A stretch of 64,000 nucleotides of DNA from Cocos nucifera (Eukaryota > Streptophyta > Magnoliopsida > Arecales > Arecaceae): positions 806,001 to 870,000 of the forward strand of contig QRFJ01000490.1 in NCBI GenBank assembly GCA_006176705.1. Direction: 5' to 3'. The position numbers and the translations under genes were made by a program. Within the stretch, counting starts at the first letter, position 1. Each line of letters opens with the position of its first letter. Below, one piece after another: positions 23,481-33,449 of the stretch. Below the pieces are notes generated by a model. That model was not told the origin of the DNA. It saw only the letters and a list, made by a program, of their open reading frames with translations, and ran no database searches.

Positions 23481-24380
23481 TATCTCTAGATCATTTTGAT
23501 CCTATGGCATTCACATTTTGCTTGACAGACTCAATGACGAGCATTCCTTCAGAAGGTCCTTCTTTCTACTTGTTCTTCAGGCTGGCTAGGTACATAGGGT
23601 AGTCCCACTTCCAATGGCCATCGGAGTTGTAGTGAAAATACTTTTCCTTCTCCATGGCCTTCTTCTTCGGCTCGCCCTTCTTTTCCCCTTTTATTTTCTA
23701 CTTTTTAGCAAACTTCTTCTTCTTTCCAAAAGACTTTCTCTTAGAAGAAGTTGACTCCATAGTCAAAACTGAGCCCTTTGAACCCTTCAAAGTTTGCTCA
23801 GTAATAACCAGCATATTTATTGACTCAGTCAAGATGCACTGGAGCTTATTCATATGGAAGTTCATAATGAATTATCCATACAAATTAATTAAGGACCGCA
23901 GGATCACATCAATTTGCAGTTCCTTGTCCATCAGAACTCTGAGCTTCTCAAGCTCTTTAGGTCCTTGACCATTGCCAAGTAATAATCTTGGACCAACTGT
24001 CCATCATGCATTTGCATCTTAAAAAGTTTCTTCAAAACTTGATAACACATTATGCGACTCTATTCACCGAACAACTTTTGCAGGTGCACCAACATTTGGT
24101 GAGCAGTCCTGATGTCTTCATATTGGTGCTACAATTCATCTGACATTGAGCCTAACATGTGGCACCTTACTTTGTTATCATTGTCCGACCATTTTTCATG
24201 AGACGCTCTCTGATCCATGGTCGGATGTGCTGGTATAGTGGGGTTGGTCTTGGTCCAATACATAGGTCAGCCATTTCGAATCCAAAATAATTTTGAAGTT
24301 CTTTAGCCAATCCATGTAAATTAGTTTGGTCAACTTGTGGGTATCTAGGATTCAAGCTAGGAGTTTTGATGCAGACATTT
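23481..24380 (-). pseudogene. Broken gag of element C
   Basis: Begins near 24380 with MSASKLLA, matching element A. It continues through QRASHEKWSDNDNK and GSMSDEL, followed by a TAG where A has CAG, then HLQKLFGE followed by a TAG shared with A. In the zinc knuckle near 23600-23640 all three cysteines are replaced by tyrosine (YFHYNSDGHWKWDY), while the histidine remains. It ends in GMLVIESVKQNVNA and runs on to the pre-integrase. Confidence 0.75.
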
Positions 24381-26431
24381 TCCTATAGAGAGTCAAAGTT
24401 TCTAGTTAGACTTGTAATTTGACTCAACCAATTTATTTAGGAACTTCATTTTTAAATAAATTAGACTCCCACTATTTTCTCAAATCCCTACACTCTCTTG
24501 GTAGAGATACAAAAATCTCCATGATCATTGATTTCTAGTGGGTGGTGCGGTCCCACCGAGTGGCTCACCACCTCACCTAACAGTTATTGATGATGGATCA
24601 ATCGATGAGTGGATAACTCTTGTCCAATGTTTCTCTAAACATGATGCATCCAAACTTGGTCTCTAATTTATGAAGCTCATCGTGTCCGAAATATTGCTCC
24701 ACTCCTTAGTTAAGCCAAACCCATCATTTGCACAAATTGAATTTCTGATTGGATCTCTCACTGTATTCAGAATATTGAGCCCAATCCATCCTCCAACCCA
24801 TAGCATCCAATGCCTAATAGATATGTTTGTGTCTTTTCGATGCAACTGAATCACTGTATCTAGTCGAGAACAATCAACCTCGAAAAGAGTCCACACATCT
24901 ACAATGGTGGAAGACCTAGGACTTAATATTTTCTTAGAAAGATTTGATTTGGTCTCTTAGACTCAACTAGTCATAACATTTATGACTAACCTAGTGGCAT
25001 GGATTAGCTCGAATCATTAGCCACCTCAAACCAGAACTGGATCGACTCAATCAATAAGGTAAGTGAGATCAGTGGAGGAATATGCCATTAACTCACCATG
25101 AATGTATTCAGGTCGAGTAGCTTCTAATTAAAGTTCACTAGTCATATTTGCCATACTTACCTTAGACACCGACTTGTCTGATCAGAACTAATCAGATTAG
25201 CTTAAAATTCAGGCTTGAATTGCGAAGCCAAATTAGGTCTTAACTTGATCGACCACATGTGACTGTGAGTTGATCTTAACCCAAACTTAATCCTATTAGA
25301 CTGATCAAATCTAAGCATTCTTGATTCCATCTAACCAATTCTTGATTTGATTTGATCAACCGTTAGACCTAATTAAGCTACCCACATTCGAACCCATAAT
25401 TTATGAAGGTGTCTTAGATCTAAAAATTTATAATTTTTAGATTTAATTAATTTTATAAATTTAATTTTTAATTAAGTTCAAAGGTTCAATAACAAAACAT
25501 ACATAGAAATCCTAGGATTTCAGGATCTAGGATTTTGCAGAAAAGTAAGTTTTCGATGTCTGATTAAGGACAAACGCAGCACCCCTACACGCCATAAGAG
25601 CATCCCATCGAATGGAATGAGAGGGCCTTTAAATCCTTCTTACTCTTATGACTGGACAGCTAAGGGGAATGTCTTAATCAAAAATATGAACTATACTAAA
25701 AAACTATTAGATCTAAAACATATAATTGTTACATGATTTAAGATCTAATCTATACATGCTTTGCATACATCTCATGTATCAAATTTAATATTTAAATTTA
25801 TTTTTCAGATCTGTTTACATCTGATGTAATATCTGAAAGTAAAATTTTAAATAATCTCATCATAAAAAAATTTAATCTAGACTACTCATCGCATAGATCT
25901 ATGTAAGTAGTCTAAACATGCATTGCATATGTCATACATATAAAAATTTTAAGTGCATCTCATACTTTTAGATCTAATTATATCATATATGTATTATCTA
26001 AAATTTAACTAATCTAATCATATAATCTTTAGAAAATTAAATAAATATTTTATAAAACTTTTTATCTAAACTATGAGATTAAACTAGAGATCTAGTCTAG
26101 ACATATGCTGCCTATATCATATATATTAAAATTTTAAATTAGATCTTATGTTTTAGATCTGATTACATCTAATATAACATCTAAAACTTAAATGATCAAA
26201 TTATAAAAAATTAAATCAGATCTAACCTAAAATATATTTGAAAACTATCATGATATAAAATAGCAGATCTAGACTAGAGCAAGCATTGTTTATATGAAAC
26301 ATATATATTTAAAACATGTAATTTTTTATTTTAGATCTGATTACATCTTATGTAACATCTAAAAATCAAATAATTAGATCATAAAAAATAATTTTAGATC
26401 AATCTAAAGATAAATCTGGAAGCAGCAACCT
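24381..26431 (-). other. Untranslated leader of element C
   Basis: This AT-rich stretch of about 2 kb has no coding frame and matches the leader of element A in blocks. The region 25540-25680 (CACCCCTACACGCCATAAGAG and neighbours) is the clearest. It lacks the N gap present in A. Confidence 0.6.
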
Positions 26432-26444
26432 GGCTCTAATACTA
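26432..26444 (-). other. Primer-binding site of element C
   Basis: The minus strand reads TAGTATTAGAGCC two bases after the LTR end. Relative to TGGTATCAGAGCC it has two transitions, both G:C to A:T. Confidence 0.7.
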
Positions 26445-26446
26445 GT

Positions 26447-29074
26447 TGAAGAAAAAATGGATTTTCCTACCGCAGGATGCATATGATCGAATCAGATTTG
26501 CAGTAAAATAATTTTTAAAAATTTTCTATGATCCAATCAGATCTGAGAGTTCTTAAATCTAATTAGATTGATCTAAAATTAGAAATAAAATAAAAATAAA
26601 AATGATGATAATAGTTATCACTTGATCGGATAAATCGTTTATCCGTTGTGATGATCTAACGACTGATCTAAGATTCTGATTGAGCCGCATACGCATCTGA
26701 CCTCTACCGATATTCACTTGGGTCAAATCTAAAAGTCTCTTCCTTCTGGATCAGATCTCCAAAGATTAGATCTGGTGTCTTTCCATAGAACCTTCAAAAC
26801 AAACTTCGAAGGCTGCATGTTCATCTCACGAACTCCATCGTCTCTCGTTGATCTTCGCATCAACGGGACTTGATCTTTGCTTGTAGGTTTTGCCCAACTC
26901 TTAGGCATGGAGAACATGGAGAGGATTAGATGAGGGAGTTGTAGATTTGAATATTTTGTCAGGACTTCACCGTAGAGAAATAGCAATGCACAATAGCTTG
27001 CACAAGGCCCTATTTATAGACCTAGTCAAGAGTCCCTTTGCATATAACTTTGAATAGGTCAAAGTTTAACATGCAGAAAAAACTCCTCCATGATCTCCAT
27101 GCCCCACACCATATTTTTTCTATATTTTGTCACACAAAACTCAAAAATATGGCATGGAATAAAGGATAAGATGAGTAGATAGCGCAAACTCTTATCTCCC
27201 TAGACATTTGAATCAAATTTAAATGCTTTGACCAGTCAAATCAAATTTAAATGGGCACCTTCTCTTATCCATCAGATGCACACACCATAAAGGGACGTGC
27301 ACTCATAAACTTTATGTAAATCCCATATGGATGTGTGCCCTCAGATAAATTCTAAGAGATGCATGCCATATCTCTTCTTTCCTGCATACTAGGTCAACAT
27401 TTGACCCTTGTCCTATTCCCATCTTATGGGATTAAGACAAAACCTTTTCAAGTTCCATCTAATGGATTTATGTTAAGTCCCAATCAAGTTAGAATAAGTC
27501 TTGATCAGATCAGGATTCGGTCTAGTCAGATCAAGAAAAATCCATCTAGAATTTTTGGGAGCAGCTTGTCCAAATTTCATCTCATGATTTTAGGACAAGC
27601 CCTAATATGGCAAAGACAACTCTTGTCTTATTTCCATCTTATGAGATTTAGGACAAGTCTTGATTAGGCCAGGGCAAGGTTCAGTTAGATCAAGACAAAT
27701 TCCTATAGAGTTCTCGGATAAGCCTTGTCCAAATAGTTTCACAAATTAGCAGGTCTTATCATGTTTCCATCTGATGGATTAGGACAAGCCTAGATTGGAT
27801 TAGGATAAGACTTTTCTGATCTGAACAAGTTTCAGTCATATTAGGATAAACCTATACAAGGCTCCTGGATGAGCCAAATTCCATTTGGCTTAGTCAAGAT
27901 GATCCAGAAAGACTACAGAAGGAGAATGTTAGGCTCAATCGTGTGCTAGCATGATTTTCTTGAACCTAATTAGATCTAATTCAAATCAATCGAACGTGAT
28001 TAGCTCAATTGATGACATCCAGATCTAAATCCTAGTTTGTGTGATCTAGTTTGGTTCAATTTGATATAGTAATGGAACATATCATGATCTCCATCATCGA
28101 CATCATCAAAATATCTTTCGATGGATCAGAACTCTTTCGATTCATCCAATTAGAATCGTTGATCATCAAGACAATTCTAATTGATTCCAAAATCCACCAG
28201 TGACATCTAGCAGTATATAGTGGCAATCCATCAAAACTAAATAGCGAACCTCTCAGTGCAGATACCGTGTGATTGTGTTCTTCTATCATGAGCTCCGATA
28301 GGATTAGGGTTAAGGTGGACTTGTCAAACCAACAACCATATGAATGAATCATTCGATTCGAGTCCAATGTGAAATCCTAATAGAAACTCCTTTCTATTAT
28401 TTCATAATACCATGGCCATGAGTTTTAGAACTCAATCTCATGATCATCATAGGACTACTCCTCTATCGAGGTTGATAGATTCCATCTTGGTGTAATCCAA
28501 TTCCTACAATGGACATGCTATAACCAACATACACCTCAAGATTTCGAATGGCTAGAAGATCAAGTTTTAGTGTAGTCAAACTATAACACCCTCAAGGTAA
28601 ACTGTCGATGCACCTCAAATCAAAGAATCAGATACACGCTGCAGCATCGAGCTAGTCATTAACGAGAAGATAGGCTTCCTTATGACTGCTTGAGGTGGTC
28701 ACGCTCAGTACCCTTATTTTCTAATGAATATCTGTACTCTCGCTCTAGTGTCTCCACACCATAGACTCAAGACTCATCTATCCTAAGAAAGCGATCGTAC
28801 ACCAATCTTCTAGATCTATCATCATCCTCGTGATGATCCTACGATCGGGAGCAATTTATGAGTTAATTATGATAACACATGCCTTAAATTCTAAACTCTT
28901 AAGAATATATATTATCATGCCTATTAACTCAATAGATGTATCACAGATACTTTAATACACAATGTGATAGAATAAATAATTTTTTAATTAATTTTAAGTT
29001 AAAATTATAAAAATATCCCTAGAAAGTATTTAATAAGTGTCAACCAATCTGGCTTCTGGGGCACACATCTAATA
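26447..29074 (-). repeat. 5' LTR of element C
   Basis: The minus strand begins TATTAGATGTGTGCCCC (canonical TG changed to TA) and ends TTTTTTCTTCA. It pairs with 18807-21405 and is followed on the right by the CTCAG target duplication at 29075-29079. Confidence 0.85.
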
Positions 29075-29560
29075 CTCAGAGGATAGTTCTATATCCAAGA
29101 AATAAGCTCCTCCAGAGTATCTCGTCGGTGCTCGAGCCATCCTCTATGGAGCTTGACTTTATAGCCTCGGTACAACTCTCCAATCTTCTTCAGTCGGGCA
29201 TCTCCAGCACACTCATGATCAGAAAAGTCATAGCTTCTCTGCACAAAGTTATCAAAAGTCAGTTATAAAATTATTCTAATCAAACATAGTGTAAACATGT
29301 AAAATACATAAATATAATTAAGACGCACTTACCCATATTTCCTTCCATACCCAGTCCCTGACAGCAGCATCAATCAATCATTAGTCTCTGGGCTCTACGA
29401 GAATAATGTCTGACCGCCTCACAAGCACTCCAAAAGAGGAATGCATCTTCCGCACAGTCTCTCCTACTGGCCTCTCCTTCGCATCATACTGCACCATCAT
29501 CTGATGCTGATAGTTTCATACATGCGTCATACGTGTGGGACCGCAAAATATCTAGCTAGA
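29075..29560 (-). pseudogene. CACTA internal gene exons right of the copia insertion
   Basis: The minus strand gives ARAPTRYSGGAYFLDIELSS, then the insertion point. Farther upstream come pieces such as SDHECAGDARLKKIGELYRG and VQYDAKERPVGETVRKMHSS, the latter resembling plant En/Spm-type accessory transposon proteins. Plausible intron borders separate them, but no full frame survives. Family naming is tentative. Confidence 0.45.
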
Positions 29561-29568
29561 TGATGTAC

Positions 29569-29874
29569 CTACAATAAAAATATGTTATGCAAATATATAA
29601 GTATACAAATACTATATAAAAAATAAATAATATAATATAATAAAAATATATACTCAGATGCTGGTGGAGTACCATGTGTCAAAGATGTGAATGATGGTGG
29701 AGGCTCAGATGCCGGTGGAGTAGATGTCACTAGTAGAGTAGATGCCAGCGGTGGAGATCCCTGAGCAACCGATGTGGAGGTGGATGAAAAATGCTCCGAC
29801 TGCTCCTCAGATGCTGAACTCCGCATAACCCACCAAGGGATAGGGGTGAAAGCTAGATGGCATTTCAGTGCCAT
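29569..29874 (-). pseudogene. Serine/proline-rich N-terminal exon of the CACTA gene (putative)
   Basis: A 101-codon minus-strand frame starting MALKCHLAFTPIPWWVMRSS, then rich in Ser, Pro and Thr with an imperfect repeat PPASEPPPS / TPPASE. The last 25 codons are AT-rich and look like read-through into an intron. It probably is the first exon of the gene whose later parts are at 29075-29560. No domain is recognised. Confidence 0.4.
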
Positions 29875-30165
29875 CGTGACCTGTAATGTTAATGCATATT
29901 AACCAATATAACATGTTGAACAATAATCAAAGATATGCCTAAATACCATCCATACAATTACATATAAATATACGAAGTTGAAGATTATGTACACTAATCA
30001 ATTGATGGGTCTATCACTATGCAATATAATAAACAAAATCAACAAGATCGGAATTTTCTTAGTGATCAGGGGTTTTCTTAGTGATCGGCACAGCACAGCA
30101 CGGTACCGCCTACTGGCACAGCACGACCCAAGGCTTAGCTATGTGCCATCCCCTGTTGTTGGCTA
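29875..30165. other. Non-coding stretch in the CACTA element
   Basis: This stretch is AT-rich with no gene. It contains two close copies of a 16-base sequence beginning TTTTCTTAGTGATC near 30053 and 30071. Confidence 0.4.
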
Positions 30166-30600
30166 TCTTCACCCTTTTCTTATCTTTCCGACTGCCCATC
30201 TTCCACTCAATCTCCATCGTCGGTGAGGTCGGACCCCCTCCCTGATCCCTCTCTCCCTCTCTCGATCTTCCCCGTAGATGAGACCAGACCCCCTCCCTCC
30301 CTTTTTCCCTCTCTCGATCTCCCTCATCGATAATGGTGGCTCCAAGGTCGAACCCCTCCCTCCCTCTCTCACTCTCTCGATCTCCCTCGTCGGCGAGGCC
30401 GGACCCCCTTCCTTCTAGTGATGTCGATGAGGCTAGACCCCCTCCCTCCCTCTCTCTCTCTCTCTCGATCTTCCTCACTGACGATGATGGTGAGGCCAGA
30501 CCCATCCCTCCCTCTCTCTCTCTTGATCTCCCTCGTCGACGATGATGGTGAGGCCGAACCCCTCCTCTCCTCTCTCCCTCTCTCTTTCTTAGTTTCGGAT
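30166..30600. repeat. CT-rich imperfect minisatellite
   Basis: Repeats of about 60-70 bases built on CCCTCCCTCTCTCTCGATCT followed by a variable TCGTCGRCGATGRTGAGGCC segment, about six or seven copies. It gives long open frames on both strands (30110-30505, 30333-30756), which are compositional artefacts of the repeat. Confidence 0.65.
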
Positions 30601-30839
30601 CCCGAAATCAAGTTCAGATACCAGGAATCTATTAGGATCCAGATTCGATACTTCAAGTATGGACCCATTGGGTATTCGAATTCGGATCTGGTATCAGTAA
30701 TTAAAATTGAGTTCAGATCTGAATATCCAAATTCTGATCCAAACCTGACCTATTGACAGGTCTAGTCCAGTGATTAATAAATAATACTATGAAATTAAAA
30801 TAAAAATTATACCTATGGTTATAGAGAAGGGATCGCACT

Positions 30840-31650
30840 GAAAGCTTCGAGGATCGTCGACGATGGCGCTAGAGGTAACCTGCAAAACAAGAGCAAGATA
30901 GTGAGATAAAGAGAGAAGAGAGAGAAAGAGAAAGAGGAAAGAGAGAGAGGGAGACAGAGGGTGAGGGGGCCCGAAGGGTCATCATGATGGAGAGGCCAGG
31001 GGAGGGAGAGGGCAGGGTCGGACGGCCAGGGAATGGGGAGGGTAGGGGTTGGTGGCAGCCAGGGATGGGGAGGGCAGGAGGTGGGCCACGGTGGTCGGGG
31101 ATGGGAAGGGCAGGGGGCGATGGCCAGGGAGGACGGGGGGGTGGGCGGCGTGACCGAGGATGGGAAGGGGCGACGGCTGGGGAGGGCAGGGGGTGGGCAG
31201 CTGAGGATGGCGAGGGCAGGGGCGGTGGCAGTCGGGGATGGGGAGGATAGGGGTCGGGTGACCGGGGATGGGAGGACAAGGGGCGGACGCCTGGGATGGT
31301 GAGGGCATGGGTGAGCGACGATGGCCGGGATGGAAAGGGCAGGTGGTGGTGGTCGGGGAGGGCAGGGGGTGGCCCAAGGATGGGAAGGGAAGCATGGGGG
31401 TGGGATGGGCAGGGGTTGGATGGGCGAGGGGTGGGCGAAGACCGTCGGGGAGGGGCCGAGGAGGTGGGGGGACGAGTGGGAGGGGGTGGCATGGCACGGG
31501 CAGGGGGCGGTGGCTGTCGAGGATGGGGAGGTGAAAGGGGAGGAGGGGGGCATTGAGAGGTGGGACTGACCGAGGGGGAAGGACTTGGATGGAATCTCAC
31601 CGACGACAAAGAGGAGGGAAGAGAGAAAGAGAGAGCGTGCATGGGAAGAA
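30840..31650. repeat. G-rich minisatellite in the CACTA element
   Basis: The plus strand is dominated by imperfect copies of a roughly 25-35-base unit around GGGATGGGGAGGGCAGGGGG separated by short GGTGG or CGACGG parts. Tracts of three to five G recur every few bases for 600 bases. Overlapping frames rich in Pro, Ser and His (minus) or Gly and Arg (plus) arise from composition and are not treated as proteins. Confidence 0.65.
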
Positions 31651-31669
31651 AGAAAAATTTAAGAATTTT

Positions 31670-31830
31670 TAACCTAATCTATGGCAGCAATTTTTGAATC
31701 ACTGCCATAGATCTATAGCAGTGATTACCAAAAATTTCTGCAATAGATCTACGACAGCAGTTTTCTAACCGCTGCCATATATTTATAACACTGATTTTCA
31801 GTAACTACTACCGTAGATTGAAAATAATTT
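31670..31830. repeat. Inner part of the right subterminal repeats of the CACTA element
   Basis: Copies of CTATGGCAGCAAT, ATAGCAGTGATT and ACGACAGCAGTTTTCTAACC in both orientations, the same family as 17298-17690. They are separated from the outer right array by the foldback element. Confidence 0.65.
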
Positions 31831-31846
31831 TTTTTTATTTTTTTCT

Positions 31847-32798
31847 AAATATTATATAATTTTAAAATTTAATGCTCATCTTCATTATTCATTATCTAAA
31901 TAATTATCATTTGAGTGTCGTCACAAAAGATCGCCTCGATCTGACGGCCCTAGCTTCATCGATTAGAAAAATTTGATTTCGACGATCACGAAGGACGATG
32001 TGATGATTTGATAGATGAAGACCTTCGATCGGTCCAAAAATCTGCAATGATGATCTCGATGATATTTATAGCATACTATCAAAGTTTTACTTCAATCGGA
32101 TATCATTATCATGGTCAATTTAGTATGAAATGATTTTAGCCGTTAAATTAGAAATAAGTAATCAAAAGGCTAAACGACATCCGATTATGGGATAATTTTT
32201 TAGTTAAATGATCTTTACTATAATTTTAATCATTTTAAATGGTGATGATAGTAAAATTTAAATAATTTTCGTACGAACTATTCATATTAAGTAGATATTG
32301 CAAAAGCACGAGCATAACAACCAATGGAGTCTAAGAATGATTATTAGGCGATGTATAGTTTTAGATCATTCTTAGTCTCATGAGTTGAATTTTATAATCA
32401 CCATCATAAAAAATAATTAAAGTAATAGCCAAGATCATTTATAAAAAAATTATTTCATAATCTGACACTATCTGATCCTTTGATCACTCATTTATCATTT
32501 AGTGGCCCAAATTAATCGATACTAAATTAATCAAGATAATGATATTTGATTGAAGTAAAATTTTGATAGTACGCTATAAATATAATCGAGATCATCATTG
32601 TTAGTTTTTGAATTCATTGGAGGTCTCTATCTATCAGATCATCATATCATCATTTATGGTTATCGAAATCAAATTTTTTTTATCGATGAAGTTAAGGCTA
32701 TCAGATCGAGGCGATCTTTTACAACGATACTCTAATGATAATTATTTAGATAATGAATGGTAAAGATGGATATTAAATATTAAAATTATATAATATTT
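31847..32798. repeat. Long foldback (inverted repeat) element
   Basis: The left half from AAATATTATATAATTTT is the reverse complement of the right half ending ATTATATAATATTT. The arms are about 450 bases with a small loop near 32300-32340. Clear matches include GATCGCCTCGATCTGA at 31930 against TCAGATCGAGGCGATC at 32708. There is no coding capacity. It resembles a large hairpin MITE or foldback transposon. I could not define a target duplication, and it could be part of the CACTA element itself. Confidence 0.7.
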
Positions 32799-32987
32799 TA
32801 AAAAAATAAAAAATATATATATAAAAAAATAAAAAATATATATATGTATAAAATTATATATTTTATAATTTAAAATATAAAATAAAATTATATATTTAAA
32901 ATAAAATTATATATTTTAAATTATATATTTAAAATTATATATTTTATAATTTTATATATTTTATAAAATTATATATTTTATTTTTTT
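32799..32987. repeat. AT-rich low-complexity tract
   Basis: Simple repeats of A, T and TATATAT with TTTATAATTTTATAT variants only. No gene. Confidence 0.8.
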
Positions 32988-33059
32988 TGATCTTTTACGA
33001 TGATACTCTAATGATAACTATTTAGATAATGAATGGTGAAGATGAATATAAAATTTTAA
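32988..33059. repeat. Extra partial copy of the foldback arm
   Basis: This segment repeats, in direct orientation, the outer part of the right arm (32723-32790), with GATCTTTTACGATGATACTC and ATAATGAATGGTGAAGATG. It is therefore a third arm end, separated from the hairpin by the AT-rich tract. Confidence 0.65.
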
Positions 33060-33064
33060 AAAAA

Positions 33065-33449
33065 AAAAAATGGTAGCGATTACAAATAATCGCTGCCATT
33101 GATCAACTTATAAAAAAATAAAAAAATGCTACTATAAAATAAATTAATTTTAATATAAAATTATAAAATATATTAATTTTATAGGACCGACCTATAGCAG
33201 TAATTTTTCTAATCACTGCTATAGATCCGATCTATGGCAGCGATTGTCGTTAACTGCTGCTATAGGTCATTGCAGTGGTTGTAAAGAACCGCTGTCATAG
33301 GTCGACCTATGGCAGCAGTTTCTTATAACTGTTACTATAGATCGATCTATAGCAGTGATTCTTTTTAACCGCTATCGTAGATTCTATTACAGCAGTTTTG
33401 AAAATTGCTTTCATAATATGCGCTGTCATGGGCTCTTTTTGTAGTAGTA
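33065..33449. repeat. Right subterminal repeats and terminus of the CACTA element
   Basis: Dense copies of TATGGCAGCGATT-like motifs in alternating orientation lead to the terminus GGGCTCTTTTTGTAGTAGTA. The last base is A where G is expected (CACTA end read as TACTA). LTR sequence starts at the next base. Confidence 0.75.

Larger units (their letters stand above)
18807..29074 (-). mobile_element. Full-length Ty1/copia element C
   Basis: A 10.3-kb element with two 2.6-kb LTRs, primer-binding site, leader, gag, pre-integrase, integrase, RT and RNase H remnants, all on the minus strand. Flanking 5-bp sequences are CTCGG (left) and CTCAG (right), a target duplication with one change. It is inserted in an exon of the CACTA element. 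It lacks a protease domain like element A, and it shares with A three specific lesions. By eye its two LTRs differ at roughly one base in ten, so it is old. Confidence 0.85.
17298..33449 (-). mobile_element. CACTA (En/Spm-like) DNA transposon F, left end missing
   Basis: The right end is TTTTTGTAGTAGTA at 33436-33449, the complement of a CACTACTACAAAAA-type terminus with the first base changed. Arrays of subterminal motifs around CTATGGCAGCGGTT and its complement lie at 17298-17690, 31670-31830 and 33065-33449. No matching terminus is found on the left, where subterminal repeats begin directly against LTR sequence. Coding remnants read on the minus strand. A copia element (18807-29074) and a foldback lie inside. 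Orientation is taken from the coding remnants. Confidence 0.7.

Noticed and set aside
30110..30756. Arg/Glu-rich and Ser/Leu-rich frames
   Set aside because: Produced by CT-rich tandem repeats, with overlapping frames on both strands.
30819..31642. Proline-rich proteins of 170-257 residues on the minus strand and glycine-rich ones on the plus strand
   Set aside because: Frames overlap in several phases and on both strands across a G-rich minisatellite. Composition explains them.
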